Of a stretch of DNA of 43,140 bases, positions 1-9,333 are shown one piece after another. Both the position numbers and the translations under genes were made by a program. A model generated the notes under the pieces. It was not told where the DNA came from and made no database searches. It was given only the letters and a program-made list of their open reading frames with translations. The stretch comes from Pseudoalteromonas sp. 0303 (GTDB lineage Bacteria > Pseudomonadota > Gammaproteobacteria > Enterobacterales > Alteromonadaceae). The stretch covers positions 1-43,140 of the forward strand of contig NZ_JABVXF010000036.1 of the NCBI RefSeq assembly GCF_013349995.1. Reading direction: 5' to 3'. How positions within the stretch are numbered: position 1 is the stretch's first letter; each line of letters starts with the position of its first letter.

Positions 1-1
1 T

Positions 2-205
2 AGTGACAATGTGGGCGTTATTAGATCAGAAAAGAGGCGGATGTTAAAGCCTTTTTACAAAGTGCGATCCCGCCGTGACAATGCCACGAAGAAGCGCACC
101 ATTGTTTTTGCTGTCGCGAAGTTTATGAGCCAGAAGGACTTAACTGAAAAGCGCATTGAGTTTTGCCAGTTGCCTTACGCTATCCATCGTATTATGGGGG
201 CGTAA
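2..205 (+). CDS. C-terminal fragment of an unidentified protein, possibly a DNA methyltransferase (Mod-like)
   Basis: The reading frame is open from the left edge and ends in TAA at 203-205, so only the last 67 residues are visible. They are basic, with the tail FCQLPYAIHRIMGA, and carry no methyltransferase motif. The next ATG lies one base after the stop, so the two genes form one operon. Because the downstream gene is a Res-type helicase-nuclease, a modification subunit is the natural partner, but that rests on context only. An internal GTG at 11 is not a likely start. Identity is uncertain. Confidence 0.45.
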   Translation, partial: SDNVGVIRSEKRRMLKPFYKVRSRRDNATKKRTIVFAVAKFMSQKDLTEKRIEFCQLPYAIHRIMGA

Positions 206-206
206 C

Positions 207-2858
207 ATGGAGTTAAAAGACTACCAAAACGGTGTGTTGGATAAACTGGACTATTACTTAAAAAAGCTGGCCGACACCAAGGAAGAAGCGGAAGACTTTG
301 TTGCATTTCAGAAAATGAAAGGCAAAGAGGCCCGCTTAACCGATTACGCCAAAGATACGTGGGAAGCTCTGGTACAGGAGCGCCGTATTGACCTACTTAA
401 AGACAAAAGCGGTCACCTAGTGCCTGCGCCTTATATCACAAGATTTGATGGCTTAGAGCGGCCAATTCCTAATGTATGCCTGAAAGTACCGACGGGTGGT
501 GGTAAAACCTTACTTGGTGTTGCTGCGGTTGAGCGCCTGCAAACGGATTTGTTTACGCAACAAACTGGTATGGTGCTGTGGGTAGTGCCGTCGGATGCCA
601 TTTACAAGCAAACCTGGAAACAGTTGGCCAATCGTGAGCATCCGTATCGACAAATGCTAGAGCGTGCTTCGGGTGGGCGCGTAAAAGTGCTCGAAAAGAA
701 CGATGCATTTACCAAGCGGGATACCGACGAAAACCTGTGCGTTATGTTGTTGATGCTGCAATCCAGTGCGCGTCAATCCAAAGAAACCTTGCGCATGTTC
801 CGCGATAGCGGGCGATTTACCACTTTCTTCCCGATTGAAGATGACACCACAGCCAATGAGGCGCTATTGAGCAGTATTCGCAATCTAGATTGTAACGATC
901 TATCCGATTACGGTTGGCAAGAAGGCATAGCCCCAGGCTCAGTGTCAGTTAAACAAAGCTTAGGCAATGTGTTACGCATGGTTCGCCCAGTGATTATTGT
1001 GGATGAGGGGCATAAAGCCTATAGCGAAACCGCAAGAGAAACCCTGTGTGGCTTTAACCCTAAGTTTATTCTTGAGCTCTCGGCCACACCTAACGCAAAC
1101 GGCAAGCATCACTCAAATGTACTGGTGAACGTGTCTGGGCAAGCGTTGAAAGATGAGCAAATGATTAAGTTACCCATCAACTTAATCAACGAAGACAAAA
1201 GTGAGTGGAAGCATACCTTGTCGCTTGCGCACGCTAAACTGGCAGAGCTTGAACAGGATGCCGGGCAGCTTCAAAACGAAACCGGTCGCTATATTCGGCC
1301 CATCATGCTGATCCGAGTTGAGCGCACAGGTAAAGACCAACGAGATTCAGCCTTTGTGCATGCGGAAGACGCCCGTGAGTATTTGATAGAAAAACTGGGC
1401 GTAAATGAAAATGAAATTCGCCTGAAAACGTCTGACAAAGACGAGTTGGGTGATGATGATTTGCTCAGCGAAATGTGCCCTGTTAAATACATCATCACAA
1501 AGGATGCGCTACGTGAAGGTTGGGATTGCCCCTTTGCTTATGTGTTAACCGTGTTGTCTAAAATGACCGCAAAAACGGCAATCACCCAAATGATTGGCCG
1601 GGTACTCCGTCAACCACATGCGCGATTGACGCAAAAACCAAGTTTAGATGAGTGTTATGTCTACACCTTTGATCAGGATGTGATGGAAGCCGTCGCCGGT
1701 GTTAAGCAAGGTTTAGAAGAAGAAGGTATGGGGGATGTGGCGAATCAGGTTAAAGCCTCAGAAGCCAATAAACCCGCCGCGGTAGTGAGCAAAGAAACCT
1801 TATTGCGTAGAGAGCGTTTTCGTAACCTACCGAAAATATTCTTGCCTCGGGTTTTACACCGTGATGCAGGGTACAAAGATGGCTACCGTTTGTTTGACTA
1901 TGAACGGGATGTGCTGGGTGACCTAGATTGGGAATCGCTGTCTTATTTGAATGCTGATAACTTCCAGCTAGTGGACGACAAGTTACAGCGCACGATTGCC
2001 CGTATCGACTACAAAATGTCAAAGGATAACCAAGGCGAATTGGACTTGGCCGATCCGGTTCACGAGAACATCGAGTTTGACCCGAATGCAGGCCTGGATA
2101 TCTCGTTTATGGTAAGGCAGCTCACCGATGTTATTCCAAATCCATGGCAAGCCATGCGGGTATTAACGCACACGTTAGACATCTTGCGTGGTAATGGCGT
2201 TTCTGAGGAGGCTTTGTTTACTAACCGCCTTGAACTACTCAAAGAGATGAAGCGCGACGTTAAACAACAGGTCGCGCAATTATCGGAGCAAATCTTCAGA
2301 TCTAAGTTGGACAAGGGTGATATTTCCCTACGTCTACTCGCTTCAGATAACAAGAAGCTAAATTGGGAACTGGCGCAAACCCTAGAGGTTAATGTCAGTG
2401 AGCATGAGCAGGTGCTTCGCCGCAAGGATGGATCTGAACTCGAAAAAAGCTTGTTCGAAAAGGTCTATCAAAATGGGCTGAACAATTTAGAGCGCGACAC
2501 AGCTTGGTATTTGGATAAGCAAGAGTCTGTGTATTGGTGGCATCGTATTGCAGTAAATCAACGTGAATACAGCCTGCAAGGCTGGCAAAAACAAAAGGTT
2601 TACCCTGACTTGTTGGTGTGCGTCGAACAGCCAAACTCTGGCAGTTACCGCTTCTCTGTACTGGAAACCAAGGGTGAGCATTTAAAAGGAAACGATGATA
2701 CTGAGTACAAACGCCGATTGTTTGAGCTATTAACTGAGCACGTCAAGACGGCGGTAGATGCTGGCGAACTTACGTTGGAAGCAGCGTCGGGTGGTATGTC
2801 GTTCAAAATGCTTATGGAAGACAGTTGGTCACAAGAGATTGTGCCTGAATTGAATTAA
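207..2858 (+). CDS. Type III restriction Res-like DEAD/DEAH helicase-nuclease
   Basis: An 883-aa protein with SF2 helicase motifs: Walker A PTGGGKT at residues 95-101, DEGH at 266-269, SATP at about 292 and QMIGRVLRQP at about 461. Near the C-terminus, PDLLV at about 800 followed by ETK at about 820-822 fits a PD-(D/E)XK nuclease. This is the architecture of type III restriction (Res) subunits, which translocate or switch on DNA and cut invading DNA when paired with a Mod methyltransferase. I chose ATG 207, which follows the upstream stop by one base, over an earlier in-frame start at 156 inside the previous gene. It sits upstream of traI, where this ICE family carries phage-defence cargo. 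Whether it acts alone with Mod or with the next two genes is unknown. Confidence 0.8.
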   Translation: MELKDYQNGVLDKLDYYLKKLADTKEEAEDFVAFQKMKGKEARLTDYAKDTWEALVQERRIDLLKDKSGHLVPAPYITRFDGLERPIPNVCLKVPTGGGKTLLGVAAVERLQTDLFTQQTGMVLWVVPSDAIYKQTWKQLANREHPYRQMLERASGGRVKVLEKNDAFTKRDTDENLCVMLLMLQSSARQSKETLRMFRDSGRFTTFFPIEDDTTANEALLSSIRNLDCNDLSDYGWQEGIAPGSVSVKQSLGNVLRMVRPVIIVDEGHKAYSETARETLCGFNPKFILELSATPNANGKHHSNVLVNVSGQALKDEQMIKLPINLINEDKSEWKHTLSLAHAKLAELEQDAGQLQNETGRYIRPIMLIRVERTGKDQRDSAFVHAEDAREYLIEKLGVNENEIRLKTSDKDELGDDDLLSEMCPVKYIITKDALREGWDCPFAYVLTVLSKMTAKTAITQMIGRVLRQPHARLTQKPSLDECYVYTFDQDVMEAVAGVKQGLEEEGMGDVANQVKASEANKPAAVVSKETLLRRERFRNLPKIFLPRVLHRDAGYKDGYRLFDYERDVLGDLDWESLSYLNADNFQLVDDKLQRTIARIDYKMSKDNQGELDLADPVHENIEFDPNAGLDISFMVRQLTDVIPNPWQAMRVLTHTLDILRGNGVSEEALFTNRLELLKEMKRDVKQQVAQLSEQIFRSKLDKGDISLRLLASDNKKLNWELAQTLEVNVSEHEQVLRRKDGSELEKSLFEKVYQNGLNNLERDTAWYLDKQESVYWWHRIAVNQREYSLQGWQKQKVYPDLLVCVEQPNSGSYRFSVLETKGEHLKGNDDTEYKRRLFELLTEHVKTAVDAGELTLEAASGGMSFKMLMEDSWSQEIVPELN

Positions 2859-2895
2859 TGAGTCATTTGTTGGTGTTGTGTTGTCTCCAACCTTG

Positions 2896-2919
2896 TCGCC
2901 CCTTCTAAAAGAGGGGCGA
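2896..2919 (+). terminator. GC-rich hairpin between the Res-like and helicase genes
   Basis: TCGCCCC pairs with GGGGCGA, with extra CT/AG pairs inside, in the 96-bp gap between the two genes. No run of T follows, so it may be an RNA-stabilising or attenuating hairpin rather than a full terminator. Confidence 0.35.
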
Positions 2920-2954
2920 AACTCAAAAGGAATATCAAGTTAACGAGGATTTAG

Positions 2955-5900
2955 ATGAGTCAGCCAATACCGACTTCTTATAATCAAATCATTGCGCATA
3001 CGATTGAACAGGCGCTTGCCCTATCGGTGAATGCAAAGAGCGAAAATGCTATTGCTGGCTTTTGTCAGTTACAAGGCCCAACAGGCGGGGGCAAAAGTAG
3101 TTCGCTTTATCGTAGTCCAGACGGGAAAATTCCAGCAAGCCTTGAGTTTATAAAATCCAAAGGGTTGCAGGCCATATTGGTCACCCATCGCTGGAACATC
3201 CTGCATGACATTTATGAAAGTGCCACAAGTGCAAAAGACAGCTCAGGTAATCCACTGCTCGTTAGTATCCTTTATGCTCAGGATGAAACTGTTGTTAGTG
3301 CGGTTTCTCAAAGGGCACTGCCACACGAACAAGGCGTTCAAAAGTCTGACTTGCCCGATCCTTATAAGGCCATTGAGGACATCCATGGTTTAGGAGTGTT
3401 TCGTTCTAATGCTGATAAAGAGGCTCTCGTTCGTGCTTGCCACAACGTTGCTGCCATTGCCCGTAATGTTGAGTACAAAAAGAAAAATCCTGATTCGATG
3501 GGCGTCTTACTCGAACGAGAAGAGCAGGAACTAAGAAAACTGTGTGGCTTTGTCGAGCGCACACTACTTGGGTGCATGTCGTCCTTAGAGAAGGCCGTGA
3601 AGTATGCCAGTAAGCACCATGGCAAGACGCATGAACTCACAGCGCAAGCAAAAGAAAAGCTTCGTTTATATAGAGAAAATAAATGGGTGCGTCGAATTTT
3701 CCCGGCGATTGCCTGGCACGATGATAAGCAACATTTGCTGGTGTTAACGACGCAGAAGCTGTTCGCTTCCTTTTACGACGGTAAACAGAAAGTCAGAATG
3801 TCGAGCGGCCAACTGGCCGGAAAAGTAGTATTTGTTGACGAGTTTGATTACCAAGCGGACATTCTACAGACGTTACTTGCCCAGTCTCAAATGGTGCAAG
3901 AGCCGCCTGAGTGTATTGGTCAATTACTTGAAGGGGGCAAGCGTCTTTTAGCGCGAATGCAGTTTGTTACTGCACAGCCTATACCTGAGCTTTACAGTGA
4001 GCTGAAACAGCTTATTGCGGAGCTAGAGGAGGATTTGACCAGCAAAGGTGTCGATCTCAATCAGTCTAGGGCGCTGGTAATCCCTTTAAAGCAGTATGAA
4101 TCCGGTGTGCCGTTCGAAAAGAAATATCTGTTTCGCTCAGATCATTTAGTAACCAGTGAGCCTTTGCAATTACAGCAAAAACCTCACGGCTTTGAAGTGA
4201 AAAGTTATGGGCAAAGCGATGAAGCATCAGTTGATGTCGGTGATTTTTTGCGTGTGATGGAGAAATATATCAGACGCTTCAGTTTGCTATTGTCGCAGTT
4301 CGCAACCGATGAGTCCGAAGCCTATGAGTATCTCGTTCGGCTAAACCGATTGCTGTTTGATCCTGCGAATGACTATCGACCATCCTACTACAGCACAGCG
4401 TTACCCAGCTTATCGCTGTTCTCCTTGCCTCGCACTAGCTTGCCTGAGTTAGAAGCGCTGAGTAAATCAAATCGATTACCCAATACTCAGACGAATATGT
4501 TTGGCCTAACAACTTGGCTGTTAACCACGGATGAAGCCGAAGCGGATATTGACCCGCTGAGGATCAAGATTAAACGCGCACTATTGCCGACAACGCCTGA
4601 AGGGTTAATGGTTTCGTTATCGAGTCGAAACCTCGTTTTTGCACTATCCGCAACCTCTTATATCGAAAGAGGGATTGGTCATTTCGATATACGTTGGATT
4701 GAAAGTGCTTTGCGTTACGTGGCTCAGGCTCGCAACCCATACTGTACCGAGAGTTTTTTGGGCGATAGCTTTGAGCAGCGCCCCGAAGATTGGTTTAAGA
4801 AGCCAATTCCGTATTTACAAACTGACGAGGATAAGCAGCTGCAAATGGCAGTGATCCGATCGTTGGTTAAAGAAAAATCTGAAAAGCGTCGCTCGACACT
4901 GAAAACCACGATCCACGACTTTGATGATGCTATCAATGCGCCAGTTTTTCAGGAAGCAAAACTGCATTTGAACGCTGCATTTTTTGAGGCTGAGCACTCA
5001 GATTACAAGTATGAATACCGGCAGTCTGTGTTATTTAAATTACTGCACGTTCTACATTTGGCAGCGAATGAGCCACAACATAAAGGTCACCTGGCTTTTG
5101 TTAACTCAGTCAAATACCTTCGGAAATGGTTGATAAGTGATACCGCTGAAAACAGTAGGATGAGCGCGGATTGGCTTGAAATGGAGCGTTTAACCACTGG
5201 CGTATTGTCTTCTTTTGATGATGTGTTTATTCCTTTGGCTGTCAATGGTAAGCCCATGATGATTTGCTTGCTCAATGCTGAAGCACAAAAGCGAGAAGGA
5301 TTTGAGCACGCATATCAAGCGGCGTTCGACTCTGGCCGTACCGTGGTGGTAATGACACAAACTGCATCCGCTACCAATGGCATTAATTTGGATTACTCCT
5401 TGCCTAACTCTCAAGGGCAGATGGATCTGACGTCGCTGTTTATTATTGAAAGTAAGCACTTTTACTTTTCACCATGGGATAGCAATGACGATGATGACGA
5501 AATGTCTCATGCTGGCTTTCAGCTCAGAAACTTAGAAAAATTAGTCAGGCGTTCAGAGTTTTCACGTAAGCAGCAGCGGCAATTTATTATGCCGTTAATG
5601 AATAACTCAGTCGCTAAAATCCAGGAGCTAAACAAGCTCTATAAAGCGACAAATGACTACGTTAAGAATCTTGCCGCTGACGTGCAGCAGCAAGTTGGTC
5701 GTATTGAACGTGCTTGGACGTATGTGCCCCATGTCGCCATTCATTTAAGCGATGATTTAGCAGGCCATCTTCGCAACTACGGCCAATTAACCGTTTGTAC
5801 TAACAACCGAAATTGGGTTTCAAACCTTAATAATCAGCTGATTGATGATCTTACTCATTCCGAAGATGCATCGGTTTCCAACTTTCTTACCCTGTTGAAA

Positions 5901-6836
5901 ACGCGATCCCAAGATGGCTCTGCTGCGGTAGATATTATTGATAACAAGTTAGTTTCCGCTATCCGAGATGCACGACAAGGTAAGGGTTGTATCGAAGATA
6001 TTTCAGGACTTTGGCATGAACTAGGCCGCGCTGTATTGCAGCATGATCTCCAATGGATGCCGCATAACAATACGTTTGGCATTACTGAGCCTTTGTGTCG
6101 TTGGGCGTGCTTTGAACGGCCCAAGGAAACAAAGGTTACTGGTGAAATATGGTACGACCCAAAAAGTTGGCAGTTCTTTGAAAAGCGTGCAGCGGGATTG
6201 ATCAAATATAACCCACAGACGCTTTATGAGGTTGTTAATCGGCAACCTGCTATTTCGGATTGGTTTAATCGTAAAGGTTTTCGAACGTCGTTTCAGCCGT
6301 TTGCCAACGACATTGAAGAGCAATTTGCATTTCATCCCGTTGTGATTCAGCGAATTTTACAAGGGCGTATTGGTGAGGAAGGTATTCGCGCACTGCTGAG
6401 TGACAAGCAGCTAGCCACTAAACAAGACGTCTACAACCATGAGTTGTTTGAATTATATGATTTTGAGATAGCAAACGCGGATGTTTTTGTTGATGCTAAA
6501 TTTTGGTCTATAGCTGCACTGGAGCAGTCGGATGAAGGCTTTGAGCAATGGCTTGCTTCTGGTAAACGTCCTGAATTTGCGCCTTTGGGATTAATTAAGA
6601 AGCTGGAAAAGATCCGACAAATCCGTGGTGAAAATGCCATTTTGGTTATCGCGAACCTATTGACTGGTGAAGATTGTTCCTTATCGGGCTTTTCTGAAAT
6701 GTTGGAGCCGGTAAAAATTGAAAATGCTTCAATCCTGTTTCTACCAGGTTGTTTGGTGAGCGATGGATATCAAATGACGTCTGGCTTTAAGTGGTTTTCG
6801 AAAATAGTTTGGCAGCGTATGGGGGAGCAAGGTTAA
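2955..6836 (+). CDS. Large SF2 helicase-like protein, candidate defence ATPase of unknown family
   Basis: A 1293-aa protein. Helicase motifs are visible in order: Walker A GPTGGGKS at residues 41-48, DExD box VDEFD at about 294-298, SAT (LVFALSATSY) at about 562, TASATNGINLDYS at about 800 and QQVGRIERAW at about 912. The last two resemble motifs V and VI of Cas3-like SF2 helicases (QxxGRxxR). The C-terminal third has no motif I recognise, and I see no HD or PD-(D/E)XK nuclease site. The stop overlaps the start of the next gene (TAATG), so the two products are probably made in a fixed ratio and may form a complex. A role in phage defence is inferred from hot-spot position and neighbours. Confidence 0.7.
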   Translation: MSQPIPTSYNQIIAHTIEQALALSVNAKSENAIAGFCQLQGPTGGGKSSSLYRSPDGKIPASLEFIKSKGLQAILVTHRWNILHDIYESATSAKDSSGNPLLVSILYAQDETVVSAVSQRALPHEQGVQKSDLPDPYKAIEDIHGLGVFRSNADKEALVRACHNVAAIARNVEYKKKNPDSMGVLLEREEQELRKLCGFVERTLLGCMSSLEKAVKYASKHHGKTHELTAQAKEKLRLYRENKWVRRIFPAIAWHDDKQHLLVLTTQKLFASFYDGKQKVRMSSGQLAGKVVFVDEFDYQADILQTLLAQSQMVQEPPECIGQLLEGGKRLLARMQFVTAQPIPELYSELKQLIAELEEDLTSKGVDLNQSRALVIPLKQYESGVPFEKKYLFRSDHLVTSEPLQLQQKPHGFEVKSYGQSDEASVDVGDFLRVMEKYIRRFSLLLSQFATDESEAYEYLVRLNRLLFDPANDYRPSYYSTALPSLSLFSLPRTSLPELEALSKSNRLPNTQTNMFGLTTWLLTTDEAEADIDPLRIKIKRALLPTTPEGLMVSLSSRNLVFALSATSYIERGIGHFDIRWIESALRYVAQARNPYCTESFLGDSFEQRPEDWFKKPIPYLQTDEDKQLQMAVIRSLVKEKSEKRRSTLKTTIHDFDDAINAPVFQEAKLHLNAAFFEAEHSDYKYEYRQSVLFKLLHVLHLAANEPQHKGHLAFVNSVKYLRKWLISDTAENSRMSADWLEMERLTTGVLSSFDDVFIPLAVNGKPMMICLLNAEAQKREGFEHAYQAAFDSGRTVVVMTQTASATNGINLDYSLPNSQGQMDLTSLFIIESKHFYFSPWDSNDDDDEMSHAGFQLRNLEKLVRRSEFSRKQQRQFIMPLMNNSVAKIQELNKLYKATNDYVKNLAADVQQQVGRIERAWTYVPHVAIHLSDDLAGHLRNYGQLTVCTNNRNWVSNLNNQLIDDLTHSEDASVSNFLTLLKTRSQDGSAAVDIIDNKLVSAIRDARQGKGCIEDISGLWHELGRAVLQHDLQWMPHNNTFGITEPLCRWACFERPKETKVTGEIWYDPKSWQFFEKRAAGLIKYNPQTLYEVVNRQPAISDWFNRKGFRTSFQPFANDIEEQFAFHPVVIQRILQGRIGEEGIRALLSDKQLATKQDVYNHELFELYDFEIANADVFVDAKFWSIAALEQSDEGFEQWLASGKRPEFAPLGLIKKLEKIRQIRGENAILVIANLLTGEDCSLSGFSEMLEPVKIENASILFLPGCLVSDGYQMTSGFKWFSKIVWQRMGEQG

Positions 6837-9262
6837 TGGATAAAAATAAAGATTTGAGGAAGTTGCCGCTGTCTCATTTGGTTTATTTGAATAGCGAGGT
6901 TGATGCAGATAAAGCCAACAAATTTGTGGTTTATCACTATCCACTCATCAATAACAACTATCAGTGGAAAGAGAAGAAAGCCTGGGAAGAACGTATCGAT
7001 GCTGAACTAGACAGTCGGCAGTTTGCCTATTTAATGAAAAAAAATGCTAATCAGTTTGGTCTCTATGTGGCTTTACAAAGTTCAAGTGATATTCCTCCAT
7101 CTATTGTAGACGCTGAGTTGCAACCTATTACTCCCGTTCGAGTTGAATATTCACCAGTGTTAAATCCTGTGTGGATTCGACTAATGATGCGATCATTACG
7201 GGCTTTTGGCGGTCATTGTAAAGGCGCTTACAGTTTAGGTTGTCCGTTATTGAAAGTAGATAGCTGGGCTGGCGGTGTTAATGCGATCAGCCTAGATTGT
7301 AGAACTCAGCAGTTAAATGATGGTAATACCACTGAAATTGCTCTGTTCTATACCAATGTTCCATTAAGACCGTTATCTAATGATGATGATATAGATCGCA
7401 TTAAGAAGCCTCTATGGGTCTATGACAAAAATAAGGTACTCGTCAGGTGGTATCCTGGCCATGAAAGAAAACCGAGAGGTACGCTGTTTAAAGAAATTGG
7501 AAAGAGTAAAAATTCACGGAAACAGCGTCCGTTTCTGGATCTTTCTACACCAACTAGGTTTGAGCAAAGTTGGCCTATGGTGTTAAAACCAGTGCAAGAT
7601 GCGTTTATCTGTTTTGCGCGTGACTATGGTTTTGAACTTTCAGCTAAAACATTAAATCTCCAACCACTGTCGTTGAAAACAAAGCATAAGGCCAATAAGG
7701 CTAAGTCATCTTTCCCAAGCATCGAGATATCCGGTGAAATCAAGGTTATAGACCTAAGAGTTAATACCGTTGTTGCTTGTGAAGAAATCTTAGACTTATT
7801 TAAATCGCTCATTGCACAGAAAGGCGTCGATGTTTCGTGGGATTTACTAGATGGAATTGCGGTAAATGACTTTGAACGGATAAAGCTTGACCGTTCGGAT
7901 CGCGTTTTGATTCTGCTTGATCAGGAAAAAGGTATTGAAGATGACCGTTATCCACTAACGAAGTCTTTAGTTGGACGGTGTGCAGTTCAACATATCAATG
8001 TTAATCCTCATGATGTAACGGGAGATCCAGTCGAAAAAAGGTTATTAATCGAGTCAAAAAGAGACGATGACCCGATAAAGCTATACGTTGCGTCTGAAGG
8101 TGGATATTACACCTACAACTACGAATTATTAGATACCAAGGCATACAAAGAAGCGATTATTAGAAAGCTTGAAGTGGTTCTTAAAGAGTTAGAGCTTAAA
8201 CGTTTACTCATTGACGTAGACCGGCCTGTTTCTCAGGTTTTGCCATTGCAACGCGCCTGTTTAAATGAATCAACCATTGTCATTACTGATGGTTATTTGT
8301 TTACGGTTTCAAACGACAGGCCGGTGTTGATCCCCTTCGATCCCACTGATTCTGGTATGACTTTGAAAATAAATGAGTACCTCGCCAATTTCGAAACATC
8401 CGTAGATGATTTGCTCACTTTGATGAATGAGAAGTGGCCCTATAGTTATCGTCAGAATGTCGTAATGGATTACTACGGTACTGAAGTTGATAAACAACGA
8501 CGATTTGCGGCAAGAATTACGCTTGTTTTGAGTAAGGATAAGGATTCACAAGTATCAATCATGATGCAAGATCCATCTTACGACCAAACGAATGTATTGC
8601 CACTGGGTATGGAAGATGCGCTTTCGGATTTAACCAAGAAACAGAAGCCTTATCCGTTGACGGATTGGGTTCTGCCAGATAGTGAAGTATTGCTCAATAT
8701 TGTCAAAGAATTGAGTGATGATGGCGTGTTATCCAGCCAAAAGGCAACAATGCGATTTGAAAGTGAGTTACCCGAATTAGTTGAATTATGGCAAGAACAA
8801 TTAGTTTCGCTTCATCAGCAAAATGAAACGAAGGTGACTTACTATCAGGTAAAAAAAGAGGTTATTCAGCGTTGGTTAGATAAGCGAGGAAAGAAAAAAG
8901 ATACATCAATCAGCGGTAGTTTAGATACCTTGTTATCTCGATACTTTGATAAGCCTTTAAATGACATCAAACGCTGGATGAGTAACATTCCGGGTATTCA
9001 ACGCATATGGTACGACAAAGAAAAGGGATATTTTGTTGTCGGTGGATTAACCTCTCCAAAAGCTCAGTTGATGAGACAGCCAAGCATCCGACAATGGCAC
9101 ACCTTGCAAGGTGAATTGGACATCGAATTACTTGCTGATTTGCTAGATGTTGATTGGGTTCGTATGAATCAGCTTGCGGGTAACCCCTGCGTCACAACAT
9201 TAATCAAGCGATGGAAAGAGATAAATCCCGAGTCTAGAGATGCGATTTTGCTCAGTTGCTAA
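6836..9262 (+). CDS. 808-aa protein of unknown family, translationally coupled to the helicase; faint MID/PIWI-like resemblance
   Basis: Start ATG 6836 overlaps the helicase stop in TAATG. An alternative in-frame start at 6791 would lie inside the helicase gene. The region is visibly AT-richer than the Res gene and the tra genes. I do not recognise the family. By eye, a segment near residues 345-390 (DRVLILLDQEKGIEDDRYPL, then a CAVQHINV strand) looks like the nucleotide-binding MID fold of Argonaute/pPIWI proteins, where a phosphate-binding loop is followed by a short strand. The N-terminal part has an alternating strand pattern ending in ALFYTNVPLR. I cannot find a convincing DEDX catalytic set, so any PIWI domain would be inactive or absent. 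The obligate-looking pairing with a large helicase suggests a two-component effector or sensor. Confidence 0.6.
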   Translation: MDKNKDLRKLPLSHLVYLNSEVDADKANKFVVYHYPLINNNYQWKEKKAWEERIDAELDSRQFAYLMKKNANQFGLYVALQSSSDIPPSIVDAELQPITPVRVEYSPVLNPVWIRLMMRSLRAFGGHCKGAYSLGCPLLKVDSWAGGVNAISLDCRTQQLNDGNTTEIALFYTNVPLRPLSNDDDIDRIKKPLWVYDKNKVLVRWYPGHERKPRGTLFKEIGKSKNSRKQRPFLDLSTPTRFEQSWPMVLKPVQDAFICFARDYGFELSAKTLNLQPLSLKTKHKANKAKSSFPSIEISGEIKVIDLRVNTVVACEEILDLFKSLIAQKGVDVSWDLLDGIAVNDFERIKLDRSDRVLILLDQEKGIEDDRYPLTKSLVGRCAVQHINVNPHDVTGDPVEKRLLIESKRDDDPIKLYVASEGGYYTYNYELLDTKAYKEAIIRKLEVVLKELELKRLLIDVDRPVSQVLPLQRACLNESTIVITDGYLFTVSNDRPVLIPFDPTDSGMTLKINEYLANFETSVDDLLTLMNEKWPYSYRQNVVMDYYGTEVDKQRRFAARITLVLSKDKDSQVSIMMQDPSYDQTNVLPLGMEDALSDLTKKQKPYPLTDWVLPDSEVLLNIVKELSDDGVLSSQKATMRFESELPELVELWQEQLVSLHQQNETKVTYYQVKKEVIQRWLDKRGKKKDTSISGSLDTLLSRYFDKPLNDIKRWMSNIPGIQRIWYDKEKGYFVVGGLTSPKAQLMRQPSIRQWHTLQGELDIELLADLLDVDWVRMNQLAGNPCVTTLIKRWKEINPESRDAILLSC

Positions 9263-9333
9263 ATGACTTTATTAAATAATTCTGTAAATGAAATTGAAGC
9301 GATAAAAAATGCTAAGTAATAGGATAAATAACC

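Noticed and set aside
6791..6835. Earlier start of the 808-aa gene at 6791
   Set aside because: It lies inside the helicase gene without an RBS; the TAATG overlap at 6836 is the usual coupled start.
9263..9319. 18-codon ORF right after the 808-aa gene (ATG overlapping the stop region)
   Set aside because: No SD, very short and AT-rich; most likely chance sequence between the two genes.
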